From positions 2,703,381 to 2,767,380 of the forward strand of contig BPKC01000001.1 in NCBI GenBank assembly GCA_026004935.1: a stretch of DNA of 64,000 nt, given 5' to 3'. This document shows positions 50,027 to 58,186 of the stretch, piece by piece (position 1 is the stretch's first letter; each line of letters begins with the position of its first letter). The DNA is from Rhodothalassiaceae bacterium (lineage in GTDB: Bacteria; Pseudomonadota; Alphaproteobacteria; Sphingomonadales; Rhodothalassiaceae). The notes under the pieces were generated by a model that was not told the origin of the DNA, made no database searches, and saw only the letters and a program-made list of their open reading frames with translations. Position numbers and translations under genes: made by a program.

Positions 50027-51067
50027 CTATGAAGCCATTCTGAATGTCGATTTTATCATCCGAGAAATATTGCGCGCGAACATCTCTGCAATTGGCCCTT
50101 CTCCTTGACGCTCAAGCCAAGCCCACTGTCCATCCGCGTTACACTCGAGAAACCACAGCTGCCCTTCTGTATCGACAATGAGGTCAAATATCCCGTAGTG
50201 AAGTCCGGAAGCGTGAAGAAATCGTCGCGACAGTTCGCGCATTTCCCCCGTCGCATTCATCGGCGCATAAATATCCTCATATTGCGCCCGTCGCCAATCC
50301 AGCTCTCCGGATTGACTTTTCTGGGAATCAATCCTGTAGGCAACAGCATCGTTACCGAACGCGGCTAATCGTATCTCATATGCCTTTTCAATACGTTTTT
50401 GATATATTGCTGGCGCGGCTGCTAGAGACTCTCTTGAAGCGCGCGCTATTTCTTCTTTCGTAACAGAATTTGTCAGAATTGTTGCGAACGAAGTGGATTT
50501 GTCAAGAGGAGGAGGAACAAAATTCAAAGACATTGGCTTTACAATGATATCATTATACTTTTCGATGAAACTAACTATCTTTTTCTTGTGAGAAGATATC
50601 AATGTTTGAGGAACTCTAAATCCGACATCTTTAGCAATTGATATTTGAACTGCCTTGTGTTTTATTGATGATACGCGATATATATCATTAAAATGTTTTA
50701 TATCATATAAGCGTATGAGTGATTTCAAAAAGTTTGTATGTTCATTGACAGAGACATAAGCCCATTGGTCGGATGAACTCTCAATACAATCAACAAATTT
50801 TTTATTTCTTACCCAGATATATGATATTTGTTCAGGAACTAGCAACTTAATACTTTCGACCTCTTCTTTGCCACCAGATGATATCAGTGTTTCTGCGCAA
50901 ATCTCCGCTTTCATTTCCACGTTCAGCGGCTCAAGATTCACACGAGCCAATCGCAGCGGATCATAGAAGGCACAAGCGATTCCTTTTTGACGAAGAATTC
51001 GCTCGGGAAATCGTACATGTGCATCGTCAAGGCCACCATATATGAGAAGATATTTCAGGTCAGACAC
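50027..51067 (-). CDS. Graspetide-type ATP-grasp ligase (MvdC/MvdD-like)
   Basis: 346 residues starting at GTG 51067, with GGGAGG 7 bases upstream. ATP-grasp features include DVGFRVPQTLISS, the nucleotide lysine in DIIVKPMSLNF (K177), IDSQ (246-249) and LDWRR (257-261), a pair typical of ligases that make omega-ester or omega-amide cross-links in microviridin-like peptides, and the metal-binding FLECNADGQW (E308, N310). It would macrocyclise the precursor encoded just upstream by joining Ser/Thr or Lys side chains to Asp/Glu. A+T-rich codon use differs from the chromosome. Confidence 0.85.
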   Translation of the reverse strand: MSDLKYLLIYGGLDDAHVRFPERILRQKGIACAFYDPLRLARVNLEPLNVEMKAEICAETLISSGGKEEVESIKLLVPEQISYIWVRNKKFVDCIESSSDQWAYVSVNEHTNFLKSLIRLYDIKHFNDIYRVSSIKHKAVQISIAKDVGFRVPQTLISSHKKKIVSFIEKYNDIIVKPMSLNFVPPPLDKSTSFATILTNSVTKEEIARASRESLAAAPAIYQKRIEKAYEIRLAAFGNDAVAYRIDSQKSQSGELDWRRAQYEDIYAPMNATGEMRELSRRFLHASGLHYGIFDLIVDTEGQLWFLECNADGQWAWLERQGEGPIAEMFARNISRMIKSTFRMAS

Positions 51068-51096
51068 TTTCTGGCCTCCCTTGCCAGAAAATTGCT

Positions 51097-51130
51097 AGAG
51101 AAGGGGTAGACATCTCTCTACCCCTTCTCT
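51097..51130 (-). terminator. Perfect 14-bp hairpin between precursor and ligase
   Basis: AGAGAAGGGGTAGA and TCTACCCCTTCTCT pair completely around a 6-base loop. In the direction of transcription it lies 23 bases after the precursor stop and 29 bases before the ligase GTG, and is followed by only a short T-run. It probably acts as a partial terminator or mRNA stabiliser so that the precursor is made in excess over the ligase, as is common in RiPP operons. Confidence 0.75.
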
Positions 51131-51153
51131 TTCGCTAAATTGATCGTCCCTCC

Positions 51154-51402
51154 CTATTCCGCATCAACGGCTCTGTCGTCGCCTCGACAGAATTCCAGAT
51201 GGAGAAGATTGCAGGAAGTAAGGTAGCAGTAGGTCGAACTCGGCAGGAACGGCACGGTTTCGGCACCTCCAATCATGTGCATCTCCTGCTCCGAAAGATC
51301 GCGGAGAGCATCGCGGTCTTTTTGCCGATCAAGATCAAAGCTCTCTCGCTTTCCAAGAATAAACGGCCGAACGATTCGGCTTAGACTGCCATGTGCATGC
51401 AT
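51154..51402 (-). CDS. RiPP precursor peptide (putative graspetide)
   Basis: 82 residues. ATG 51402 follows AGGAAGGG by 7 bases. The leader has a basic front (SLSRIVRPFILGKRESF) and a bacteriocin-type end LRDLSEQEMHMIGG with a double glycine at 45-46. The 36-residue core is rich in possible nucleophiles (SSTYCYLTSC) followed by acidic acceptors (E70, D75, D76, D80, E82), as needed for omega-ester rings, and has three cysteines (C59, C64, C72). I infer a graspetide-type product; the pattern is not one of the microviridin core motifs I know. Confidence 0.75.
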   Translation of the reverse strand: MHAHGSLSRIVRPFILGKRESFDLDRQKDRDALRDLSEQEMHMIGGAETVPFLPSSTYCYLTSCNLLHLEFCRGDDRAVDAE

Positions 51403-51630
51403 CGGTAAACCCTTCCTCTTGGCTCCTGCCCCCCGAGCGATCTCCGGACGCGCTTCCTGCGCCTCCCAGTCACCCGCACACCGGTGGCAGAACCGGCATA
51501 TTCCCTCTACCCTCCCCTGCACATAGCTAGTCAAGAGGGTTCTTGTTCACAATCTCGTGAGCTTGGCGCGCATATTCACGCAGGAAAAGCAAGCCAGCCG
51601 CTGGGCTTTATCCGGGGCGCCATCCAAAAA

Positions 51631-52495
51631 CGGCGCCCTGCCCGCGCTGACCGCCGCCTTCCCCGTCGCCTCACCCGGCGGCACGACCGGCGGGTGCATC
51701 TTCCTCTCTTCGGGGCCCGCCGGCACATTCGCTCCGTCACGCGCAGGCCTGAAAGGCGGGGCCACTTTTTCCCTCGTCACCCGGCGGCTCGACCCGGGGG
51801 TCCAGCCGACGGCCGAGATGCCCTCCGGCGCAGGAGCCGGCACGCAGGCCTCATGGGTTCGCCGGTCGAGCCGGCGAACGACGATTCGGTGATCAGTCGT
51901 CAGTTGTCTGTCATCAGCCAGCGGAACGGGGAGCGGCAGCGGCGCGTGCATGCGTGCTACTCGCCACCTGCCGGCACTTTCTCCTCGTCACTCATCGGCC
52001 TGAAAGGCGGGGCCACTTTTTCCCTCGTCACCCGCCGGCTTGACCGGCGGGTCCAGCCGACGGCCGAGATGACCTCCAGCGCCGGAGCCGGCACGCAGGC
52101 CTCATGGGTTCGCCGGTCGAGCCGGCGAACGACGCTTCAGGGATCAGTCATCAGCGCTCGGAACGGCCGGCGCCACCCGGCTCTCCTCTTCGCGTCACCC
52201 GCCGGCTCGTCCGGCGGGTCCGGCGGACGCGTCAGACGAAGACGACATCGGGCGGCAGGGCCGATCGGTCGCCGAGGGTCTACCGCTCCAGCAGGCGGCG
52301 GGCGATGACGTCGGCCTGGATCTCGGCCGCGCCCTCGAAGATGTTGAGGATGCGCGCATCCACCAGCACGCGGCTGATCGGGTATTCGAGCGCATAGCCG
52401 TTGCCGCCGTGGATCTGCAGCGCATTGTCCGCCGCCGACCAGGCGACGCGCGCCGCCAGCAGCTTCGCCATCCCGGCCTCGAGATCACAGCGCCG
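51631..52495. repeat. Long direct repeat, right copy (kelch end to mcd end)
   Basis: Counterpart of 48080-48852. It begins with the last codons and stop of the kelch gene (51632-51650), continues with REP-like palindromes and ends within the intact mcd gene. The non-coding part 51651-52279 contains only repeats, including CCGCCGG-cttga-CCGGCGG palindromes. Confidence 0.9.
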
Positions 52496-53968
52496 GCCCG
52501 AATCCTTCTCTTCGGCCGCATGCAGGGTGAGCGCGCGCGTCATCCACAGCTCGGCCGCCGACAGCGCCAGCTTCTCCGCCACCCGCGGGAAGGCGATGAG
52601 CGGCCGGCCGAACTGGATGCGCTCGCCCGCATAGCGCAGCCCCAGCGCGAGCGCCGCCGCGCCGACGCCGAGTGCGCGCGCCGCCGTCTGAATGCGCGCC
52701 GACTCGAATGTCGCCATGAGCTGCTTGAAGCCCTGGCCCTCGACCCCGCCCAGGAGCCCCGATGCCGGCACCCGGAAGCCGTCGAAGGCGATCTCGTATT
52801 CCTTCATGCCGCGGTAGCCGAGCACCCTGATCTCGGTGCCCGTCATGCCGTCCGCCGGAAAAGGGTTGTCGTCCGTGCCGCGGGGCTTCGGCGCAAGGAA
52901 CATCGACAGCCCCCTGTAGCCCGGCTCGTCCGGATCGGTGCGGGCCAAGAGCGTCATCAGATCCGCGCGGGCGGCATGGGTGATCCAGGTCTTGGCGCCG
53001 AAGATGCGGTAGTGGTCGCCCTCGCGCACGGCGCGCGTCTTCAGATGGGCGAGGTCCGAGCCGTGATTGGGCTCGGTGAAGACGGCCGTCGGCAGCACGG
53101 AGCCGTCGGCGATCTTCGGCAGCCACGCGGCCTTCTGTTCGGGGGTGCCGCCGGTCATGATGAGCTCGGCGGCGATCTCGGCGCGGGTGCCGAGCGAGCC
53201 GAGGCCGATGTAGCCGCGCGAGAGCTCCTCGGAGACCACGCACATCGCCGCCTTGCCGAGCCCGGAGCCGCCGTGCTCTTCGGAGATGGTGAGCCCGAAG
53301 ACGCCCATCTGCGCGAGCTCCGCGATGACCTCGAGCGGGATCAGGGCGTCGTCGAGATGCCAGCGGTGGGCATCCTCCTGATGCGCGTCGGCGAAGCGCG
53401 CGAAGGTCTCGCGCACCAGCGTCAGCGTGTCGTCGAGATCGACGGCATCAAGGGCCCGCGCGCCCTCGCCGAGCCGGGCGGCAAGCGCAAGGCGGTGCCG
53501 CCTGCGGTCGGGATCGCCGGCCAGCGCGACCAGTTCTTCGCTGCCGCCCGCCCCCGGATCGATGCCGATGTCGGCCGGGCGCGCGAATTCGGTCTGGCTC
53601 ATCGGCACGGCGGACAGAAGCTGGGCGGCGTATTCGCCGGCGCCCACCGCCAGCATCAGCGCCTCGGTCTCGCCGAAGCGCCCCGCCTCCTCCAGCCGGC
53701 GGGCCATCGCGGCCGCCTGCTGGAGGGCCGCCGCCGTCGTCGCATACCAGGCGAGCGCGTGGGCGCGCCCCTGCTCGGCCGCAAGCCGGCGGCGGCGCTG
53801 GTCCCGGTCCAGTCCGGCAAGTTCCGCGCGCATCGCCTCGGCGGCCCGCTCCACCAGCGCCGCGGCCTCCCGGCCCGCCGCCTCGGCGCGCTGCACGAGC
53901 GCCCGGCGCGCCGGCGCAGATGAGAGATCGCCCGCCTCGGCGGCGAGGGGTGCGGTGGTGGCGCTCAC
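52280..53968 (-). CDS. mcd: (2S)-Methylsuccinyl-CoA dehydrogenase
   Basis: 562 residues. It is an FAD-dependent acyl-CoA dehydrogenase with an N-terminal extension of about 150 residues, as in the methylsuccinyl-CoA dehydrogenases of the ethylmalonyl-CoA pathway. Core motifs are [74 protein letters not shown] and [18 protein letters not shown]. Its place 31 bases downstream of ccr supports the assignment over a generic fatty-acid enzyme. The 3' end is duplicated at 48637-48852. Confidence 0.93.
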   Translation of the reverse strand: MSATTAPLAAEAGDLSSAPARRALVQRAEAAGREAAALVERAAEAMRAELAGLDRDQRRRRLAAEQGRAHALAWYATTAAALQQAAAMARRLEEAGRFGETEALMLAVGAGEYAAQLLSAVPMSQTEFARPADIGIDPGAGGSEELVALAGDPDRRRHRLALAARLGEGARALDAVDLDDTLTLVRETFARFADAHQEDAHRWHLDDALIPLEVIAELAQMGVFGLTISEEHGGSGLGKAAMCVVSEELSRGYIGLGSLGTRAEIAAELIMTGGTPEQKAAWLPKIADGSVLPTAVFTEPNHGSDLAHLKTRAVREGDHYRIFGAKTWITHAARADLMTLLARTDPDEPGYRGLSMFLAPKPRGTDDNPFPADGMTGTEIRVLGYRGMKEYEIAFDGFRVPASGLLGGVEGQGFKQLMATFESARIQTAARALGVGAAALALGLRYAGERIQFGRPLIAFPRVAEKLALSAAELWMTRALTLHAAEEKDSGRRCDLEAGMAKLLAARVAWSAADNALQIHGGNGYALEYPISRVLVDARILNIFEGAAEIQADVIARRLLER

Positions 53969-53999
53969 GTCCTCCTCCTGTCGCCTGGGCCGCCGGCCG

Positions 54000-55283
54000 T
54001 CACGCGCGGCGCGCGACGCGGGCCTCCTCGATGGTCTTCAGCCCCGGGCGCGGGCTCGAGACGAGAACGGCCATGTTGCCCGGCTTGTGGACGTTGCGCC
54101 ACATCTTGTCGTGGGCCTTCGGCACCTCGTCCCAGGGGAACACCTCGGACATGCAGGGATCGATGCGCCGCTCGATGACGAGGCGGTTGGCGGCACTCGC
54201 CTGCTTCAGATTGGCGAAATGGCTGCCCTGGATCCGCTTCTGGCGCATCCACACGAAGCGGGCGTCGAAGGTGAAGTTGTAGCCCGTGGTGCCGGCGCAG
54301 AAGACGATCATCCCGCCGCGCTTGCAGACGAAGCAGGAGACCGGGAAGGTCTGCTCGCCGGGATGCTCGAAGACGATGTCGACGTCGTTGCCCTTGCCGG
54401 TGATCTCCCAGATCGCGCGGCCGAATTCCCGCACCTTCTTCATGTAGGCCGCATAGCGCTCGGTGTCCGAGACGGGGGGCAGCTGTCCCCAGCAGTCGAA
54501 CTGCTTGCGGTTGATGACGGCCTTCGCACCCAGCGAGAGCACGTAGTCGCGCTTCGATTCGTCGGAGATCACGCCGATGGCATTCGCCCCCGCGGTGGCG
54601 CAAAGCTGCACGGCGAAGGAGCCGAGGCCGCCGGACGCCCCCCACACCAGCACGTTCTGGCCGGGCTTGAGCTCGTGCGGGTGATGGCCGAACAGCATGC
54701 GGTAGGCGGTCGCCAGGGTCAGCGTATAGCAGGCCGATTCCTCCCAGGTCAGATGTTTGGGGCGCGGCATCAGCTGGCGCGCCTGGACGCGGGCGAACTG
54801 GGCGAAGGAGCCGTCGGGCGTCTCGTAACCCCAGATGCGCTGGCTCGGCGAGAACATGGGATCGCCGCCATTGCACTCCTCGTCGTCGCCGTCGTCCTGG
54901 TTGCAGTGGACGACCACCTCGTCGCCGACCTTGAAGCGCTTGACCTTGCGGCCGACCTTCCAGACGATCCCGGCGGCGTCGGAGCCGGCGATGTGGTATT
55001 CGGCCTTGTGGACGTCAAAGGGCGAGATCGGCTTGCCGAGCGACGCCCACACGCCGTTGTAGTTGACGCCGGCGGCCATCACCAGGATCAGCACCTCGTC
55101 GGAGTCGATCTCGGGCACGTCCACGACCTCGACCTTCATCGCCTCCATCGGCGGGCCGTGGCGCTCGCGCCGGATGGTCCAGGCGTACATCTTCTTCGGC
55201 ACGTGCCCGAGCGGCGGGATCTCGCCGATCTCGTACAGATCCTTGAGCGGCGCGTCCTGCTCGGCTGCAACCGTTTCCGTCAT
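54000..55283 (-). CDS. ccr: Crotonyl-CoA carboxylase/reductase
   Basis: 427 residues. It reductively carboxylates crotonyl-CoA to ethylmalonyl-CoA with NADPH, the key step of the ethylmalonyl-CoA pathway. MDR-family features are [53 protein letters not shown] (typical of Ccr), [18 protein letters not shown] and [23 protein letters not shown] 55283 was chosen at the conserved MTETV opening. It diverges from ecm and heads an operon with mcd. Confidence 0.97.
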   Translation of the reverse strand: MTETVAAEQDAPLKDLYEIGEIPPLGHVPKKMYAWTIRRERHGPPMEAMKVEVVDVPEIDSDEVLILVMAAGVNYNGVWASLGKPISPFDVHKAEYHIAGSDAAGIVWKVGRKVKRFKVGDEVVVHCNQDDGDDEECNGGDPMFSPSQRIWGYETPDGSFAQFARVQARQLMPRPKHLTWEESACYTLTLATAYRMLFGHHPHELKPGQNVLVWGASGGLGSFAVQLCATAGANAIGVISDESKRDYVLSLGAKAVINRKQFDCWGQLPPVSDTERYAAYMKKVREFGRAIWEITGKGNDVDIVFEHPGEQTFPVSCFVCKRGGMIVFCAGTTGYNFTFDARFVWMRQKRIQGSHFANLKQASAANRLVIERRIDPCMSEVFPWDEVPKAHDKMWRNVHKPGNMAVLVSSPRPGLKTIEEARVARRA

Positions 55284-55374
55284 CCCGTCGTCCCTTTCCG
55301 TCTCCGTTCCACCCCGTCGCCCGTCCGGCCGCGGCCGCCCGCAACCGGCCTGCTCCACGCACTTGCTGCGCTGC

Positions 55375-55384
55375 ACAAATTTGT
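55375..55384. promoter_or_regulatory. Palindrome ACAAATTTGT in the ccr-ecm spacer
   Basis: A perfect 10-bp palindrome in an A+T-rich patch of the 230-base spacer between divergent ccr and ecm. It may be an operator or part of a promoter. It does not match the TTTGCAAA motif reported for ScfR-type regulators of such genes. Confidence 0.35.
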
Positions 55385-55389
55385 ATAAG

Positions 55390-55409
55390 CTTGCGCGCCA
55401 TCTGGCAAG
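55390..55409. promoter_or_regulatory. Inverted repeat CTTGC-N10-GCAAG in the ccr-ecm spacer
   Basis: CTTGC at 55390-55394 and GCAAG at 55405-55409 form a symmetric pair with a 10-base spacer. Further TGCAA/TTGTGCA elements follow up to 55428. Candidate binding site for a regulator acting on both ccr and ecm; function unproven. Confidence 0.4.
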
Positions 55410-55513
55410 AGTGCAAGATTTTTGTGCATGCGCGAAGCCGCGAGAAAGCATCCTGCCGCGATCGGGAGGTCGCCGAAGAGCCGGAGCGGCAGCGCGAGGG
55501 CGGGGAGACCGGC

Positions 55514-57574
55514 ATGACTGTTGCATCGCAACAAGACGGCTGGGCCAGCGGCGGCACGCCGGCCGCACGACCGGGCCGCGACCGGCCGTGGATCTTCCGC
55601 ACCTATGCGGGCCATTCGTCCGCGGCCGCCTCAAACGCGCTCTACCGCGCCAATCTCGCGCGCGGGCAGACGGGGCTGTCGGTCGCCTTCGACCTGCCGA
55701 CCCAGACGGGCCATGACAGCGATCATCCGCTGGCCCGCGGCGAGGTCGGCAAGGTGGGGGTGCCGATCTGTCATCTGGGCGACATGCGCACGCTGTTCGA
55801 CGGCATCCCTCTTGCGCGCATGAACACCTCGATGACGATCAACGCCACCGCCGCCTGGCTGCTCGCGCTCTATCTCGCGGTGGCCGAGGAACAGGGGGCG
55901 GAGCGCGGGGCCCTGCGCGGCACGGTGCAGAACGACATCGTGAAGGAGTATCTGGCCCGCGGCACCTACATCTTCCCGCCCGCGCCCTCGCTCAGGCTCA
56001 TCGGCGACGTCGCGCTGTTCTGCGCGGCCGAGATGCCGAAGTTCAACCCGATGAACGTGTGCTCCTATCACCTCCAGGAGGCGGGGGCGACGCCGGAACA
56101 GGAGGTGGCCTTCGCACTCGCCACGGCGATCGCCGTGCTGGAGGAGGTGCGCGGGCGCGGCATCCTGGATGACGAGGCCTTCCATCGCCTCGTCGGCCAG
56201 ATCTCCTTCTTCGTGAACGCCGGGATGCGGTTCATCACCGAGATCTGCAAGATGCGGGCCTTCGCCGAGCTGTGGGACGAGATCACGGCCGAGCGCTTCG
56301 GCGTCGGCGACCCGAAGCTCAGGCGTTTCCGCTACGGCGTCCAGGTCAACAGCCTGGGGCTGACCGAGCAGCAGCCGGAGAACAATGTCTACCGGATCCT
56401 CATCGAGATGCTGGCGGTGACCCTGTCGAAGCGCGCCCGCGCCCGCGCCGTCCAGCTTCCGGCGTGGAACGAGGCGCTCGGCCTGCCGCGGGAATGGGAC
56501 CAGCAGTGGTCGCTCCGCGCCCAGCAGATCCTCGCCTATGAGACGGATCTGCTCGAATACGAGGACATCTTCGACGGCTCGCCCGTGATCGCGGCGAAGG
56601 TGGAGGAGATCAAGCGGGCGGCGCGCGGGCTGCTCCGCCGCATCGAGGAGGAAGGCGGCACCATCGCCGCGCTCGAATCCGGCTGGATGAAGGCGGAGCT
56701 GGTCAAAAGCCACGAGGCGCGCCGGCGGCGGCTGGAGGCGGGCGAGGAGATCGTCGTCGGCGTCAATGCCTGGACGGAGAGCGCGCCCTCGCCGCTCACC
56801 GCCGAGGGCACGCCGGTGGTCACCGTCGACGAGAAGGCCGAGGCCGAACAGATCGCCCGCCTTCAGGCCTGGCGGGAGCAACGCGATTCAAAAGCCGTGG
56901 CCGCCGCGCTCGCCGCGCTCGAGGAGGCGGCGCGCGAAGGCCGCAACATCATGCCGCCGTCCATCGCGGCCGCAAAGGCGGGGGTGACCACCGGCGAATG
57001 GGCCGATACGCTGCGCCGGGTCTTCGGCGACTGGCGCGCACCCACGGGGCTCGAGCTCGCCGCGCCGGCGGACGGCGCGCAGGATGCCCGGCTCGCCTCT
57101 CTTCGCAAGAAGGTCGCGGCCACCGCCCGCCGCCTCGGCCGGCCGGTCACCATGCTGATGGGCAAGCCCGGGCTCGACGGCCATTCGAACGGCGCCGAAC
57201 AGATCGCCCTGCGCGCGAGAGAGGCCGGCATCCGCATGATCTACCCCGGCATCCGCCACACGCCGGCCGAGCTCGTGCGCCAGGCGCTGACGGAAGGCGC
57301 GCATGTGATCGGGCTGTCGGTGCTCTCGGGCTCGCATGTGAAGATGGTGGAGGCGGTGATGGCGGAGCTGAAGCGCGCCGGGGCGGATCACATTCCCGTC
57401 GTCGTCGGCGGCATCATCCCGGCCGCGGACCACGAGCGGCTGGAGGAGATGGGGGTGGCCCGCATCTTCACGCCCAAGGACTATGACGTGACCGCCATCG
57501 TCGACGAGCTGGTCGCCCTCGTCCAGCGCCACGAGAACCGCCTTGCGGCCGTCCGCCCCGCCCGCACGGGCTGA
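55514..57574 (+). CDS. ecm: Ethylmalonyl-CoA mutase
   Basis: 686 residues. It is a coenzyme-B12-dependent mutase that rearranges ethylmalonyl-CoA to methylsuccinyl-CoA. The catalytic barrel runs from RPWIFRTYAGHSSAAASNAL through FDLPTQTGHDSDHPLARGEV and NTSMTINATAAWLLALY. The C-terminal B12-binding domain has PGLDGHSNGAEQ (DxHxxG). The tyrosine-rich opening and the ccr/mcd neighbourhood separate it from methylmalonyl-CoA mutase. Divergent from ccr; a shared control region is likely. Confidence 0.95.
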   Translation: MTVASQQDGWASGGTPAARPGRDRPWIFRTYAGHSSAAASNALYRANLARGQTGLSVAFDLPTQTGHDSDHPLARGEVGKVGVPICHLGDMRTLFDGIPLARMNTSMTINATAAWLLALYLAVAEEQGAERGALRGTVQNDIVKEYLARGTYIFPPAPSLRLIGDVALFCAAEMPKFNPMNVCSYHLQEAGATPEQEVAFALATAIAVLEEVRGRGILDDEAFHRLVGQISFFVNAGMRFITEICKMRAFAELWDEITAERFGVGDPKLRRFRYGVQVNSLGLTEQQPENNVYRILIEMLAVTLSKRARARAVQLPAWNEALGLPREWDQQWSLRAQQILAYETDLLEYEDIFDGSPVIAAKVEEIKRAARGLLRRIEEEGGTIAALESGWMKAELVKSHEARRRRLEAGEEIVVGVNAWTESAPSPLTAEGTPVVTVDEKAEAEQIARLQAWREQRDSKAVAAALAALEEAAREGRNIMPPSIAAAKAGVTTGEWADTLRRVFGDWRAPTGLELAAPADGAQDARLASLRKKVAATARRLGRPVTMLMGKPGLDGHSNGAEQIALRAREAGIRMIYPGIRHTPAELVRQALTEGAHVIGLSVLSGSHVKMVEAVMAELKRAGADHIPVVVGGIIPAADHERLEEMGVARIFTPKDYDVTAIVDELVALVQRHENRLAAVRPARTG

Positions 57575-57736
57575 CGGCGGCGGGCGGCCCGGGGTGACGG
57601 CCGCAGGCGATCGCGGTCCGGGCGCGGGGCGGCGCGGGCACTTTGCGCCTGCCGACGCGGCGAGCGCCATACCCGGGCTCGGCCGCCACATGACCGATCC
57701 GGCATCCGCCACGATTCAGTCGAGTAGCGCGATCAT

Positions 57737-57765
57737 TTGCATGGTCGTGCCATTCATGGTATAAT
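57737..57765 (+). promoter_or_regulatory. Sigma-70 promoter, TTGCAT-N17-TATAAT
   Basis: A consensus -10 TATAAT (57760-57765) lies 17 bases after TTGCAT (57737-57742). This is unusually good for so GC-rich a genome. It reads into the small gene at 57799, with a predicted start near 57772. Confidence 0.75.
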
Positions 57766-57798
57766 TCCACTCTTGATTTCGGGGATGGGAGACAACCC

Positions 57799-58041
57799 AT
57801 GCTGGGACTTGCGGCACCCATGACGTTCCGCTCGCCGGAAGGCGCGGAGCTCACGCTGGAACCCTTTGAGGTGAGGGGCGGCGAGGCGTTCATTTTGACG
57901 CTGCGGCTTGCGGGCAAGGAAGGCGAAGTCAGACGGATCTGCGCCTGTAATGGCGTCATGCGCGAATGCCCGGAGGGCATGTCGCCCTATTGCGACTGCA
58001 CGACAGACCCGCCCCGCCTGACCTGCGTGCCGACGGGATGA
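57799..58041 (+). CDS. Small cysteine-rich protein (80 aa)
   Basis: 80 residues. ATG 57799 follows GGGAG by 8 bases and a strong sigma-70 promoter. The first half is a beta-like soluble segment (MTFRSPEGAELTLEPFEVRG); the second half has six cysteines (RICACNGVMREC, PYCDCTTDPP, LTC). There is no signal peptide or membrane segment. I do not recognise the family; metal binding or a disulfide-rich fold are possible. The C-terminal cysteine spacing and abundant expression signal make it worth attention. Confidence 0.65.
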   Translation: MLGLAAPMTFRSPEGAELTLEPFEVRGGEAFILTLRLAGKEGEVRRICACNGVMRECPEGMSPYCDCTTDPPRLTCVPTG

Positions 58042-58186
58042 GGGTGGGATCAGAGGAGCCCCAACTGCAGGAGTCCCGCTGAACGGCGGTGGAGCCGCGT
58101 TTCCGATGGCCTGCCGTCATGGGATCTCGGTGCGTCTAACAATCGACGCCTTGTCGAAGACGCCGCTATGGCCCGCATTCCCCTAC

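Larger units (their letters stand above)
48853..51630. mobile_element. A+T-rich inserted segment carrying a RiPP gene cluster
   Basis: The segment between the two long direct repeats is strikingly richer in A+T than the chromosome (parts of 50560-50760 are mostly A and T). It carries three leftward genes: precursor, ATP-grasp ligase and an unknown exported protein. No transposase, integrase or terminal inverted repeat was found, so the means of entry is unknown; homologous integration of a circle carrying host DNA, or insertion with duplication, would both fit. The stretch 51403-51630 holds the upstream region and no further gene. Confidence 0.7.

Noticed and set aside
51529-51534. TTGACT on the minus strand as the -35 of a precursor promoter
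   Set aside because: No acceptable -10 hexamer occurs at 16-18 bases, so the promoter of the RiPP cluster could not be called.
48853-51630. Transposon or insertion sequence explaining the RiPP insert
   Set aside because: I found no transposase frame, no terminal inverted repeats and no short target duplication. The flanks are long host-derived direct repeats instead.
55284-55513. TTTGCAAA-type ScfR operator for ccr/ecm
   Set aside because: The exact motif is not present in the spacer; only loosely similar TGCAA and TTGTGCA elements occur.
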